DNA of 64,000 bases from UBA5078 sp040384465 (GCA_040384465.1 JAZKJF010000008.1:124001-188000); one strand, 5' to 3'; counted from the first letter of the stretch, positions 8,707 through 18,266 are shown. Notes: generated from the sequence alone by a model not told the origin. Made by a program: numbers and translations.

Positions 8707-9753
8707 CTAAATCAGACTATTGTTGAGTGCACGAATCAGTTGATCACGCAGCTCACCGTCTCCGACTTCACCCGCTGTCTGTTCGGCGATGACCGTCACC
8801 AGCCCTTCGGTCGTGATCAGTCGAATGGTAAATTCAGGGGTCACTCCATCACTATCATCACCGCCGCCAAACAATCTTCCGAAAAATCCTGGCTCGTCTT
8901 CTTCGCTCACACCGGTGTAGACAACAGAGTAGTAGGATTCATCTCGCGCACTGTCCGTGATTTCGATTTCGGCATTGTTCAGTGCCTGACCAACCTGTGA
9001 CCAGGCCCGATCATAATCGATACGCAACAGGAGGGTCTCACCATCGCCGGTACGGACGATACTGGCCTTGCTTTCCGCCTCAAGACTGCCTGCCAGCAAT
9101 GAGACTGATGAGGCGCGGTACAGGTCGGTACGATCCGCAAGGTAGACGGAAACACTGTCCAACATGGCGTGCTCTAGTTCGAGACTGGCTGAATTTTCTG
9201 GCCAGCTAATCGATGCTGCGGGGTCCGCGACATACGACTCCCCTACTTGCAGCACATACACCTCAGAGTTGCCTGCATGCAGCCCTGGCTCAATGCGCAC
9301 CTGATATTTGCTTCTGCTGCCGACCTCTCCCTGCCAGGTCGTTTCCATGACCAGAGTCACCGGGTCCTCGGCAGCAAGTTCGATACCTGCGGTCGACCAG
9401 TAATCACGCAGACGTGGCCATACCTGTGCGGGTTCAGCGCCAATAACGATCCAGCGTCTGTCACCGAAACGCTGCACCACCACGCCTTCGCGGATATTAG
9501 TATCCAGTGGACGGGGGGCTGGTGCCTGTACGAAGGTTGGTTTGTCTTCCGGCAACGCGGGTGGCACCACGTAAAGCTCATCCAGGGTAAAACTGTCGAG
9601 GTCCGCAGGAATGACCATCGGCGCTATCGTCGGTGCCACGAGGTAATCGCCCTGACGATCACGAAACATGCCGTCGTCACCAGTGAGATAGGAACATCCT
9701 GACAGCGCTGAAAGCAGCCCGGTCCCCAGAAAAATCGCTCTAATTACCTGCAT
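8707..9753 (-). CDS. bamC: Outer-membrane assembly lipoprotein BamC
   Basis: BamC is an accessory lipoprotein of the BAM complex that folds beta-barrel proteins into the outer membrane. The 348-aa product has a signal peptide ending LLSALSGC (lipidated Cys20), the BamC-type unstructured N-terminal segment with the DxFxLDELYVVPP pattern, and two helix-grip domains (about residues 100-200 and 220-345). An acidic, Gly-rich loop, GGGDDSDGV, interrupts the second domain. dapA lies directly upstream on the same strand, the classical dapA-bamC pair. Confidence 0.92.
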   Translation of the reverse strand: MQVIRAIFLGTGLLSALSGCSYLTGDDGMFRDRQGDYLVAPTIAPMVIPADLDSFTLDELYVVPPALPEDKPTFVQAPAPRPLDTNIREGVVVQRFGDRRWIVIGAEPAQVWPRLRDYWSTAGIELAAEDPVTLVMETTWQGEVGSRSKYQVRIEPGLHAGNSEVYVLQVGESYVADPAASISWPENSASLELEHAMLDSVSVYLADRTDLYRASSVSLLAGSLEAESKASIVRTGDGETLLLRIDYDRAWSQVGQALNNAEIEITDSARDESYYSVVYTGVSEEDEPGFFGRLFGGGDDSDGVTPEFTIRLITTEGLVTVIAEQTAGEVGDGELRDQLIRALNNSLI

Positions 9754-9846
9754 TTTGTCTCTCAGTCTGGCTATTCCAATGTGTTAGTAAGCGGGAATCA
9801 GCTGCGCCCTTCCCGGCACCGTGGGCTTCTTCTAATCAAAAATCTG

Positions 9847-10725
9847 TCAAACGCTCAACCCGGCCTGTCGCATCGCTTCAAGCAGCGTCCCATGGAAACC
9901 AGGGCTAAGCTCAACCAACGGGAGACGCAGACCGGATTCAATCAGCCCCAGTTTGGCTAACGCCCACTTCACGGGCACCGGGTTACCTTCGACAAATAAC
10001 TTGTCGTGCAACATTGCCAGCGGAGCATTGATGGCCGCTGCTCCAGCAGCGTCTCCCTGCAGGGCCAGTCTGCACATATCATGCATCTGCCGTGGCACAA
10101 GATTGGCAGTGACGGAAATATCACCCTTGCCACCCGCGAGTATCAGTTCCAAGGCCGTGGCGTCATCGCCACCATAGATGCTGATGCGATCCGCGCAGGT
10201 GCGAAGTAATTCACGGCAACGCTCCATGCTGCCACTGGCTTCCTTGATACCGACAATATTGGGTATATCTGCCAGCCTCGACACTGTCGCAGGCAAAATA
10301 TCACTTCCGGTTCGCGACGGGACATTGTAAAGAATCTGTGGAATATCAACTGCTTCAGCGACAGCTTTAAAGTGTTGATAAAGCCCTTCCTGACTGGGTT
10401 TGTTGTAGTAGGGAGCCACCAGCAGGCAGGCATCAGCACCATACTCCAGCGCAGCGCGCGTGAAGAAAATCGCCTCCCGCGTCGAATTGGAGCCAGTCCC
10501 TGCAATCACTGGAATACGTTTAGCCACCTTCTGCACGCAATGACGCACCAGAGCACAATGCTCCTGTTCGGACAGCGTTGGAGACTCGCCGGTAGTACCC
10601 ACGACCACGATGGCGTCGGTACCGCTGGCAATGTGCCATTCGATCAACCTGTCAAAGGCCGGGTAGTCAATTTCACCGTTCGCAAGCATCGGCGTGACTA
10701 TGGCAACAATACTGCCCTGAATCAT
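9847..10725 (-). CDS. dapA: 4-hydroxy-tetrahydrodipicolinate synthase
   Basis: DapA condenses pyruvate with aspartate semialdehyde, the first committed step to diaminopimelate and lysine. The 292-aa TIM barrel has the Schiff-base lysine at position 161 (GIKEASG), catalytic Tyr133 in ILYNVPSRTG, Thr44/Thr45 in VVGTTGESPT and Arg138 for substrate binding, all at the E. coli numbering. The start has GAGG 7-8 bases upstream. It precedes bamC on the same strand with a 93-base gap. Confidence 0.97.
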   Translation of the reverse strand: MIQGSIVAIVTPMLANGEIDYPAFDRLIEWHIASGTDAIVVVGTTGESPTLSEQEHCALVRHCVQKVAKRIPVIAGTGSNSTREAIFFTRAALEYGADACLLVAPYYNKPSQEGLYQHFKAVAEAVDIPQILYNVPSRTGSDILPATVSRLADIPNIVGIKEASGSMERCRELLRTCADRISIYGGDDATALELILAGGKGDISVTANLVPRQMHDMCRLALQGDAAGAAAINAPLAMLHDKLFVEGNPVPVKWALAKLGLIESGLRLPLVELSPGFHGTLLEAMRQAGLSV

Positions 10726-10846
10726 TGCAAAACCTCAAATCGTCTCAAATCGTAGAGTTTAAAAAGTTGCGCGGCGACTTTACCACAGACGCCCCCGCAA
10801 CCACAAAATCCGCCTCCCGCCTAACCACCAGCCCTGCGTTTCTGGC

Positions 10847-11926
10847 TTACTTGTGATGGAGGTCAGGCAATGGTTTGCGTGTGGTATCAGGCCAGGCATT
10901 GATGATCGCCTTGATCAGCGTAGCCAGTGGGATCGCAAAGAAGACGCCGGCCAACCCCCACAATCCCCCGAACACCAGAACGGCACAGATGATGGCAACC
11001 GGATGCAGATTCACTGTCTCCGAAAAAATGATCGGCACCAGGACATTCGCATCCAGCAGATGAATGACACTGTAGGCAATCAGCACGGCGTAGAACTCGT
11101 TGCCGATGCCCCATTGGACGTAGGACACCAGTGCGACAGGAATCGCCACCACAGCCACGCCGATGAACGGGACGATAACCGACAATCCCATCAGCACCGA
11201 AAGCAGCAAGGCATAATTCATTCCCAGAACTATGAAAGTGATGTAGCTGACAATACCAACCACGCTGACTTGAAACACTTTGCCGCGAATATAATTTGCC
11301 AGTTGCATGTCCATCTCCTGCCAGACCTGTTCCATCAGGGGACGATTGTGCGGCAATAGATTTCCCACCCAATGCATTAACAACCTCTTGTCCTTGAGCA
11401 TGAAGAACACCAGGACCGGCACCAGCACCAGAAACACCAGCCAGTTGAAGATGCGGGGAATGTTGGCTATCGAGTACGAAACCACGACCTGACCCAGCAA
11501 TGCCAACTCGCCGCGCAGTGTGCGAATCAGGTCATCAACCTGTTGCTGGGAAATCAAACCGGGATAAGCTTCTGGCATATGCAGCAGGAGATCCTGCCCT
11601 TCGGAGATCAAACGTGGCAATTCATTGATCAGTCGGCCAAACTGATTCCATGCCTGTGGCAGCAACAGCAGCAGAACTGCCATGAATGCGCTTAGAAACA
11701 AAGTAAAGACCAGGCCGACTGCGACGAGATTGGGCACGTCGTGGCGCAGCAGTGAATTGACCAATCCCTGCAGCAGATAGGCAGTGACGACGGCGGCAAA
11801 CAACGGGGCAAGAATGGAGCCCATGGTCACCACGACGAACAAGCCGACTAACAACAACAGAGTAAAGATGATGGCTTCTTCGTCGTGAAAATACCGATCG
11901 AAGAAGCTTCGCACGAGCTTGCGCAT
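10847..11926 (-). CDS. AI-2E/PerM family membrane permease
   Basis: A 359-aa inner-membrane protein of the AI-2E transporter superfamily; members export autoinducer-2 or act as sodium/proton antiporters, and substrate cannot be assigned here. Two N-terminal hydrophobic segments (about residues 18-60) and a third at 65-85 are followed by a soluble region (95-145). Further membrane helices at about 150-175 and 210-335 include the conserved GMNYALLLSVLMGLSVIVPF. It starts 9 bases after the TusA-like gene and precedes dapA, an order common in Pseudomonas relatives (PerM). Confidence 0.88.
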   Translation of the reverse strand: MRKLVRSFFDRYFHDEEAIIFTLLLLVGLFVVVTMGSILAPLFAAVVTAYLLQGLVNSLLRHDVPNLVAVGLVFTLFLSAFMAVLLLLLPQAWNQFGRLINELPRLISEGQDLLLHMPEAYPGLISQQQVDDLIRTLRGELALLGQVVVSYSIANIPRIFNWLVFLVLVPVLVFFMLKDKRLLMHWVGNLLPHNRPLMEQVWQEMDMQLANYIRGKVFQVSVVGIVSYITFIVLGMNYALLLSVLMGLSVIVPFIGVAVVAIPVALVSYVQWGIGNEFYAVLIAYSVIHLLDANVLVPIIFSETVNLHPVAIICAVLVFGGLWGLAGVFFAIPLATLIKAIINAWPDTTRKPLPDLHHK

Positions 11927-11935
11927 GTTGAGTCG

Positions 11936-12169
11936 TCAGCCTTTCCTGATCCAGTAACAGTAAGTGGCATCCTCTTTACTGAAGGCCAGAATCTGATGTC
12001 TGCTTTGTTGCACGAATACGTGAAAATCCCGTTCGGAGCCGGGATCAGTGGCAAGCACTTTCAATATCTGCTGGGGCTGGAGTGAGTTCAATGCCAGCTT
12101 CGCTTTGAGCAAAGGCAACGGACACATCAGTCCGCTTGCATCAAGTATCAGGTCTGCATCGATATTCAT
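11936..12169 (-). CDS. TusA/SirA-like sulfurtransferase
   Basis: A 77-aa small protein of the TusA family. It has the family signature with the sulphur-carrying cysteine followed by proline (DASGLMCPLPLLKAK, Cys16-Pro17) and the following helix-strand pattern ending HQILAFSKEDATYCYWIRKG. TusA relays persulphide sulphur, best known for s2U34 formation in tRNA; many paralogs have other sulphur-trafficking roles, so the exact function is open. It stands 9 bases ahead of the perM-like gene, suggesting co-translation. Confidence 0.88.
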   Translation of the reverse strand: MNIDADLILDASGLMCPLPLLKAKLALNSLQPQQILKVLATDPGSERDFHVFVQQSRHQILAFSKEDATYCYWIRKG

Positions 12170-12353
12170 GCGAGCATTTTAACAAGCAAAGCGAGTCATT
12201 GCCTAGGGAAGCCTGGAATAACTCTGCATGCAGTCACTCCTGCCCACTGTTGCCGCCCCTGCTCCGCAATTTACCGAGGAATTAATTGTGCGATTGTCGG
12301 TCTTAGGGTTACAGTTGATATGGCGCTTTTCCTCTGCTCAAGCACGGAATTTT

Positions 12354-13823
12354 ATGTATAAGTACACCCGCTTCACCGGCGTTGCAGCACTCATCCTGCT
12401 CTCCTTCTCTGCACCAGGCAGCCAGAACGCGCTGGCTCAGGTACAACTGCCAACGCTGGGCGACAGAATATCCGGACTGATTTCACTCGACGACGAATAC
12501 ACGCTGGGCAAAGAGTTTTTGCGTACAGTGCGCCGCAGCAGCAAGACTATCGCCGACCCGCTGCTGAATGATTATCTCGTCAATGTGACTCACAATCTCG
12601 CCCTGCACAGTGAACTGGAAGATTACCGGTTGTCTTTCATCATCATCGACAGCCCGGAGCTGAATGCTTTCGCAGCACCGGGTGGCATCATCGGCGTGAA
12701 TGGCGGCCTGTTTCTCAACGCGCATACCGAAGGGGAATTCTCCTCTGTGATGGCTCACGAACTGGCGCACGTCAGTCAGCGTCACTTCGCACGCAGTGTT
12801 GAGGACGCACAACGACGCCGCATTCCGGAGTTAGCCACGTTACTGGCAAGTATTGTCATCATGGGTTCCTCAAGTCCCGATACGGGGCAGGCCGCGATCA
12901 TGGCAGCGCAGGGACGCTCAATAGAGAATCAGCTGCGCTTTTCAAGGAACAACGAGGCGGAAGCCGACCGCCTGGGAATTCGCACTCTCTACGATGCCGG
13001 TTACGATCCGAATGAAATGCCCGCCATGTTTGAGCGTCTCATTGAATTGAATCGTTTCGGCACCCGCCCTCCCGAGTTTCTGCTCTCGCATCCGGTAACA
13101 GAGTCACGGGTCGCCGATACGCGCGGACGCGCAACCCGTTATCCTGCTCGCCCGGCAGACCCTAAACTGGAGTACCAGTTAATGCGGGCGCGAGTACAAG
13201 TCCACTACGAGTCCAACCCAGCGAATGCCGTTACTCTGTTCCAAAGCGCATTGGAGACCAGCAAGACCGATATCGAGGGCCGTGCTGCGCGCTACGGTCT
13301 GGCGTTGGCCTACATGGAAAACAAGGAATTCAACAAAGCGCATGAAGCATTGGCGCCGCTGCTGGAGAGCGAGCCCAACCGCATCGCCTACGTAGTGACC
13401 AAGGCAGAGATATTCACACAAGGCAGCGAACCGGGGATGGCGAAGAATTTCCTGGCACGCCACATGACGATCAACCCTGACAACCATCCACTCACCATGG
13501 CCTATGCCGATGCGCTGATTGCAGGAAGAGAGCACGCGGAAGCGGTAGAGGTGCTGGAGCACCACACAACCATACGCCCAGAGGATCACGACCTGTGGTA
13601 TTTGCTAGCGGAGACACAAGGGTTGGTCGGTGATGTCAGCAAGGTGCATCAAGCGCGTGCGGAATACTTCATTCTGGTGGGTGATTTCCGCAGTGCTTCC
13701 GAGCAACTCTCTTACGCGCTCCGCATTGAATCAGAAAAATCCAACAATGCGCCTCTGCTTGCCAGACTGCGGCAGCGATCACAGGAAGTCGAAGAGCTTG
13801 GGCGCGGCAGCAGAGATATGTAA
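12354..13823 (+). CDS. bepA: Periplasmic M48 metalloprotease BepA
   Basis: BepA is a periplasmic chaperone/protease that promotes or clears stalled outer-membrane proteins such as LptD. The ATG at 12354 gives a 489-aa protein with a signal peptide ending SQNALA; the open frame extends 42 codons upstream without a convincing start. The zinc site HELAH is at residues 135-139, and the third ligand is the first Glu of NEAEADRLG, near residue 201. The C-terminal half (about 290-480) is made of TPR-like helices (ALAYMENKEFNKAHEAL). It is divergent from the tusA-perM pair and ends 14 bases from the convergent nadA stop. Confidence 0.93.
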   Translation: MYKYTRFTGVAALILLSFSAPGSQNALAQVQLPTLGDRISGLISLDDEYTLGKEFLRTVRRSSKTIADPLLNDYLVNVTHNLALHSELEDYRLSFIIIDSPELNAFAAPGGIIGVNGGLFLNAHTEGEFSSVMAHELAHVSQRHFARSVEDAQRRRIPELATLLASIVIMGSSSPDTGQAAIMAAQGRSIENQLRFSRNNEAEADRLGIRTLYDAGYDPNEMPAMFERLIELNRFGTRPPEFLLSHPVTESRVADTRGRATRYPARPADPKLEYQLMRARVQVHYESNPANAVTLFQSALETSKTDIEGRAARYGLALAYMENKEFNKAHEALAPLLESEPNRIAYVVTKAEIFTQGSEPGMAKNFLARHMTINPDNHPLTMAYADALIAGREHAEAVEVLEHHTTIRPEDHDLWYLLAETQGLVGDVSKVHQARAEYFILVGDFRSASEQLSYALRIESEKSNNAPLLARLRQRSQEVEELGRGSRDM

Positions 13824-13837
13824 TCCTCTGGTTCTTC

Positions 13838-14953
13838 TCACGCTTTGCCAGTCACTTTCAACTTGTTGCGATTCGAAAAATCCAGCATACGCTGCAACGG
13901 GATCATGGCTTTTTGCGCCAATGCCCGATCTACCGTAATACGATTAGTACCATTGAGCAGCGTCGTATAAAGACGATCCAGAGAGTTCATCGCCATCCAT
14001 GGACAATGCGCACAGCTTCGACAGGTGGCATCGTTGCCCGCAGTCGGCGCGATGATGAAGGTTTTTGTCGGCGCCAGTTGCTGCAGTTTGTAGAAAATCC
14101 CTTTGTCCGTCGCGACTATGAAAGTCTGATTCTTCATATTGATGGCCGCGTTGATGATCTGCGTGGTAGAACCAATCACATCAGCGATGGTAAGCACTGC
14201 TTCCGGCGACTCCGGGTGCGCAAGAATCGCAGCATCCGGATACATAGCACGCATATCCAAAAGCCCTTTCGACTTGAACTCCTCGTGCACAATACAGGCA
14301 CCATCCCAGAGCAGCATGTCGGCACTGCTGCGCTTCTGAATGTAGCTGCCCAGATGTTTATCGGGCGCCCAGATGATTTTCTTCCCTTGCGCATGCAGAT
14401 GCTCGACAACATCGACGGCAATGCTCGACGTCACCACCCAGTCAGACCGCGCTTTGACGGCAGCAGAGGTATTCGCATATACGACGACCGTACGATCAGG
14501 GTGGGCATCGCAGAACGCAGTGAAGGCATCCGCAGGGCACGCCAGATCAAGGGAGCAGGTTGCCTCAAGAGTCGGCATCAGGACGGTTTTGTCGGGGCTG
14601 AGAATACACGCTGTCTCACCCATGAAGCGCACACCGGCAACGACCAGCGTTGACGCCTTGGCGTCGCGCCCGAAACGGGCCATCTCCAATGAATCAGACA
14701 CCACACCGCCAGTCTCTTCCGCCAGCTCCTGGAGGAGTGCGTCTGTGTAATAGTGCGCGACGAGCACCGCATCTTTTTCTTTGAGGAGAAGTTTGATGCG
14801 AGTCTTGTAGTCCGCAATCTGTTCGGAATCGAGGGACTGCGGGAGTGACACGCTCGCCAGATGCTGCTTGACCAGCGCGGTATCCGCTGCCAGATTGGCT
14901 TGCTCTGAATTGGTCTTCACAGGAGTGGTGCTTGTGCAGATTGTCATTGTCAT
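13838..14953 (-). CDS. nadA: Quinolinate synthase A
   Basis: NadA condenses iminoaspartate with dihydroxyacetone phosphate to quinolinate in NAD synthesis and needs an oxygen-sensitive [4Fe-4S] cluster. The cluster cysteines lie in MGETACILSP, WDGACIVHEEF and CRSCAHCPWM. Substrate motifs AHYYTDALLQELAEETGG and APDKHLGSYI are intact. The likely start is ATG 14953 (371 aa); a GTG two codons earlier and another ATG two codons later are also possible because no strong ribosome site separates them. Confidence 0.95.
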   Translation of the reverse strand: MTMTICTSTTPVKTNSEQANLAADTALVKQHLASVSLPQSLDSEQIADYKTRIKLLLKEKDAVLVAHYYTDALLQELAEETGGVVSDSLEMARFGRDAKASTLVVAGVRFMGETACILSPDKTVLMPTLEATCSLDLACPADAFTAFCDAHPDRTVVVYANTSAAVKARSDWVVTSSIAVDVVEHLHAQGKKIIWAPDKHLGSYIQKRSSADMLLWDGACIVHEEFKSKGLLDMRAMYPDAAILAHPESPEAVLTIADVIGSTTQIINAAINMKNQTFIVATDKGIFYKLQQLAPTKTFIIAPTAGNDATCRSCAHCPWMAMNSLDRLYTTLLNGTNRITVDRALAQKAMIPLQRMLDFSNRNKLKVTGKA

Positions 14954-15055
14954 AGCCACTGCTTGATGTGGATTTTTAATAACATCTATAACTCAGTGAG
15001 GTTCGCCACTTCGCGAAAACCGCTTTGCTATTTCTGTAATTAGACAGCAGGACTG

Positions 15056-15094
15056 AAAAAAATCACCACAAAAGCATGAGGCTGAATTGTGGTG
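15056..15094 (-). terminator. Intrinsic terminator after tRNA-Lys
   Basis: On the minus strand CACCACAA (15094-15087) pairs with TTGTGGTG (15071-15064) around a 15-base loop. It is followed by A and seven T residues (15062-15056). It lies 10 bases beyond the tRNA CCA end. Confidence 0.85.
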
Positions 15095-15104
15095 TTCTTG
15101 AAAA

Positions 15105-15180
15105 TGGTGGGTCGTGTGCGACTTGAACGCACGACCAATTGGTTAAAAGCCAACTGCTCTACCGACTGAGCTAACGACCC
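15105..15180 (-). tRNA. tRNA-Lys (anticodon UUU)
   Basis: A 76-base cloverleaf including an encoded CCA end. The acceptor stem GGGTCGT/ACGACCC closes on both sides and the D loop is AGCTCAGTCGGTAGAGC. The anticodon loop is CTTTTAA with anticodon TTT, and the T arm is GTTCAAGTC. It lies downstream of queC in the Tol/que cluster, as in Pseudomonas, with its own promoter and terminator. Confidence 0.98.
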
Positions 15181-15196
15181 ATGAAAGAAGGGCGAC

Positions 15197-15224
15197 ATAG
15201 TACTATCCTCAGGAAAAAAGACAA
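15197..15224 (-). promoter_or_regulatory. Probable sigma-70 promoter of tRNA-Lys
   Basis: TTGTCT (15224-15219) and TACTAT (15202-15197) are separated by 16 bases on the minus strand. They would start transcription about 10 bases before the mature tRNA 5' end. The -10 matches the consensus at four of six positions. Confidence 0.55.
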
Positions 15225-15272
15225 GTACTTTGTCAGGAAAAATGTTCTAGCAATAAACGCATCATAGAAAAT

Positions 15273-15983
15273 CTAGAAGTACTGCGTAGGATCAGTCAGC
15301 CCGGCCTCAGCAAAGCCCTTTTTCCTGAATCGACAGCTATCACAACGACCACATGCTTTGCCGTGCACATCGGCCTGATAGCAAGAAACGGTCTTGCTGT
15401 AGTCGACAGCTAACTGAACACCGATTTTAATGATCTCTGCCTTGCTAAGCGATATCAGTGGCGTTTGGATGGCGATTGGAGCCCCTTCGATTGCAGCACG
15501 CGTTGCAAGATTCGCCATGTTTTCGAAAGCATGAATGAACTCGGGTCGACAATCGGGATAACCAGAATAGTCACGCGCATTCACACCGATAAAAATTGCC
15601 TGTGCATTGATAACCTCTGCAAGGCCCAGAGCGTATGCAAGAAAGATCGTATTGCGAGCTGGCACATAAGTGATCGGAACTCCTTCCCCCTCTTCCTCAG
15701 GCACATCGAGATCATGATCAGTCAGTGCTGATCCTCCCAGAGTGCCAATTCCTAATGGAATGACCTGATGTTTTACAACACCCATAGAAGAAGTGAGATT
15801 ACGTGCCGCTTGCAACTCACTGGCAGAACGCTGCCCGTAATCAAAACTCAAAGCATAAACTGCATAGCCCTGCGACTTGGCAATCGCAAGACATGTCGTG
15901 GAATCAAGTCCACCTGAAACCAGTACCACCGCTCGCTTCTGCGGATCATCTCGTAAATGTTGGGTTTCTATTGCACTATTCAT
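15273..15983 (-). CDS. queC: 7-cyano-7-deazaguanine (preQ0) synthase
   Basis: QueC turns 7-carboxy-7-deazaguanine into preQ0 using ATP and ammonia, on the path to queuosine. The 236-aa protein has the PP-loop VLVSGGLDSTTCLA near residue 20, YVPARNTIFLAYALGLAE in the middle, and the C-terminal zinc site CYQADVHGKACGRCDSCRFR with four cysteines. It starts 22 bases after queE stops, so the two enzymes of consecutive steps are co-transcribed. Confidence 0.97.
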   Translation of the reverse strand: MNSAIETQHLRDDPQKRAVVLVSGGLDSTTCLAIAKSQGYAVYALSFDYGQRSASELQAARNLTSSMGVVKHQVIPLGIGTLGGSALTDHDLDVPEEEGEGVPITYVPARNTIFLAYALGLAEVINAQAIFIGVNARDYSGYPDCRPEFIHAFENMANLATRAAIEGAPIAIQTPLISLSKAEIIKIGVQLAVDYSKTVSCYQADVHGKACGRCDSCRFRKKGFAEAGLTDPTQYF

Positions 15984-16005
15984 AAAAACTCAATGTCATA
16001 AAAAC

Positions 16006-16659
16006 TCAATGACCTGGCTGATCGCCCCAAACAAGTTTATGCAACTGCAACTGCATGCGAACCTGCAAGCGATCCGCAAGTATCCATTCAGCCAGATCCT
16101 TGTAAGCGACCTGTCCGAAACTCGGTGAAAAAAGAATGTCACTGACCCTGTTCCGAAGATCGTACTGATCACAACGCGCTTTTGCCCATTCATAATCGCG
16201 TCTGTCGCAAATGACAAACTTCACCTGATCTTGCGGCTTCAGCAGTCCAATATTGGATTCAAGATTCTTGTCACACTCGTTGGAACCAGGTGTTTTCAAA
16301 TCCAGCACGGTAACAACCCTGGAATCAACATTCTCGATTGACAGTGCACCGCTGGTCTCCAGAGAAACCTCATAACCCTGATCGCATAATCTGGCAAGCA
16401 ACTCAATACTGTTTGGCTGGGCCAGAGGCTCTCCGCCGGTGACAGTGACATAGTGCGCCTTGTAACCTGCAATCTGCGCAAGGATTGCATCCATCTCCAA
16501 AACATCACCTTTGTGAAACGCATAAGCTGTGTCGCAGTACTGACAACGCAAGGGACAACCCGTCAGACGAACAAATACCGTAGGAAGTCCTACAGTTCTT
16601 GTCTCTCCTTGCAAGGAATAGAATATCTCGTTGATGCGAAGGGTGGTGGAGTCGTTCAT
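16006..16659 (-). CDS. queE: 7-carboxy-7-deazaguanine synthase (radical SAM)
   Basis: QueE performs the radical ring contraction of 6-carboxytetrahydropterin to CDG. The 217-aa protein contains the cluster-binding CPLRCQYC (Cx3Cx2C), as in the short proteobacterial form. It also has the N-terminal FYSLQGE motif and the SAM-binding VTGGEPLAQ. It is located between cpoB and queC, 80 bases after cpoB, and probably belongs to the tol transcript. Confidence 0.96.
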   Translation of the reverse strand: MNDSTTLRINEIFYSLQGETRTVGLPTVFVRLTGCPLRCQYCDTAYAFHKGDVLEMDAILAQIAGYKAHYVTVTGGEPLAQPNSIELLARLCDQGYEVSLETSGALSIENVDSRVVTVLDLKTPGSNECDKNLESNIGLLKPQDQVKFVICDRRDYEWAKARCDQYDLRNRVSDILFSPSFGQVAYKDLAEWILADRLQVRMQLQLHKLVWGDQPGH

Positions 16660-16739
16660 GAGAACCGTGGAATCATCATAGCAAGGGTCATAAAGACCGC
16701 AGGCGTGCAGGGATCAGCAGGCAAATGTGTCGACGACAA

Positions 16740-17720
16740 TCAATTCATCGAGCGCAGATAAATGTCCGCCAGATTGGCAGCTGAAGTATTGGGGTAACGT
16801 GACTGCACCTGTCTCAGGAGTTGCCTGGCTCGATCGGCATCCCCGAGTTTGTCATAGACCGTCCCCAGTGAATACATGGCGTCGTCTACTTTGCGCCCGT
16901 CTGGATACTGAGTGACTATCACTTCGAATGCATCACGCGCTTCGTTCAACATAGCGAGATTCATGTATGCCTGCCCCTTCCAATAGTAGGCATTCGTGAT
17001 GAATCGACCATTCGGGTACTGACTCAGATACTGGTCAAACTCTGCTACAGAACGCTGATATTGCTCTTCCTGCAACAGTGAATCCAACGCGACCTGGTAC
17101 TGCTGCTGCTCTGAGAGCACTGTAGGCTGCAGGGTCGGGATCGTTGGCGCATTGCTGTTTGTTATGGCCGTCGATGCAACCGGCGTCGCTGCAGCAGGAC
17201 TTGCCTGTACAGGTGCGGCAGCATTGATTGCTGCCGTAGGAGCACTCGTTGCCGGAGGAGTCACCGCTGGCTGAGCAGCAGGTCTCTGGGTTGTTACTGG
17301 GACGGCGGCAGCAGAGGCAGGAGCCGTTGACTGCTGCACACTGGCAGGCTGTTGTGTAACACCACCAACGCCGACTGCAGAAGAAACAGCTGCTGCAGGC
17401 GGTGTTGCAGACGACAAGGCGCTGAGCCTTGCGTCAAGATCTGTATACCTGTCCAGCGATTCGCGCTGCAGGTTTCTCAAGTCATAACCTTGTTCTTCCA
17501 CGAGACCACGCAGAGTCTCAAGTTCAGCACGCATTTCTCTGAACTGATCGAGAAGCATTACCAAGGCATCATTCGATGAAGCACTGCCCGGCTGCCCCCC
17601 TTGAGGGGTCTGGCCGGGCAGGTAAGGCTGTGCTTCCACAACCCCAGCAGCACTCATTACAGAAGTACTGAGTGTAGCCGTCTGCACTGCTACAAAAAGC
17701 GCTGCGAGGTAGTGTTTCAT
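16740..17720 (-). CDS. cpoB: Cell-division coordinator CpoB (YbgF)
   Basis: CpoB links peptidoglycan synthesis (PBP1B) with Tol-Pal during envelope constriction. The 326-aa protein has a signal peptide (about residues 1-23), a trimerising coiled coil (about 45-90, LDQFREMRAELETLRGLVEEQ), and three TPR repeats at the C-terminus (about 205-322, ITNAYYWKGQAYMNLAML, AMYSLGTVYDKLGDADRA). Between them is an Ala/Pro/Thr/Val-rich linker of roughly 110 residues without predicted structure, long for the family. It follows pal by 24 bases. Confidence 0.94.
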   Translation of the reverse strand: MKHYLAALFVAVQTATLSTSVMSAAGVVEAQPYLPGQTPQGGQPGSASSNDALVMLLDQFREMRAELETLRGLVEEQGYDLRNLQRESLDRYTDLDARLSALSSATPPAAAVSSAVGVGGVTQQPASVQQSTAPASAAAVPVTTQRPAAQPAVTPPATSAPTAAINAAAPVQASPAAATPVASTAITNSNAPTIPTLQPTVLSEQQQYQVALDSLLQEEQYQRSVAEFDQYLSQYPNGRFITNAYYWKGQAYMNLAMLNEARDAFEVIVTQYPDGRKVDDAMYSLGTVYDKLGDADRARQLLRQVQSRYPNTSAANLADIYLRSMN

Positions 17721-17744
17721 ACTGTTAGATCTGCCTTATCGGTA

Positions 17745-18266
17745 TTACTTGATTTCCACTCGACGGTTCAGACGGTAAGACGCTTCTGTCTGACCTTGGT
17801 CGGCTGGTCTTTCTTCACCATAGCTTACACTTTCGATCTGCGACAGTGATGCACCATTTACTACCAGGTAGTCACGGATGCTGTTGGCACGACGCTCGCC
17901 CAGGGCAAGGTTGTACTCTCTGGTGCCGCGCTCGTCTGCATGGCCTTCCAGGCGAATACGAGTGCCTGAATTTGCAGCCAGGTTACGACCGTGAATGGCC
18001 AGTACATCACGATCCGATGCCATAAACTCTGACACATCGAAATCGAAGTAGAACACTTTCGTGTTCAGTGCAGCTTGTTCCATGCGCTGCTGAGCTTCAC
18101 GCTCACGTGCCAGACGCTCGGCTTCTGCTCGCGCCGCTGCGGCTGCTGCTGACTCTGCGCTTGAGTTGGTAGCTGATTGCTGTGCCACTTCCTCGTCGCC
18201 AGTCGAACTACAGGCCGCCAGGCCCAGAATCGACAAAGCCAGGATCATTGATTTAAAACCTTTCAT
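17745..18266 (-). CDS. pal: Peptidoglycan-associated lipoprotein Pal
   Basis: Pal anchors the outer membrane to peptidoglycan and is the outer partner of the Tol machine. The ATG at 18266 gives 173 aa with a lipoprotein signal ending ILGLAAC (Cys19). The open frame continues upstream into the tolB end but lacks a signal peptide there. An Ala/Arg/Glu-rich linker (residues about 35-65) precedes the OmpA-like domain, with the peptidoglycan-binding LEGHADERGTREYNLALGER near residues 108-127. Confidence 0.97.
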   Translation of the reverse strand: MKGFKSMILALSILGLAACSSTGDEEVAQQSATNSSAESAAAAAARAEAERLAREREAQQRMEQAALNTKVFYFDFDVSEFMASDRDVLAIHGRNLAANSGTRIRLEGHADERGTREYNLALGERRANSIRDYLVVNGASLSQIESVSYGEERPADQGQTEASYRLNRRVEIK

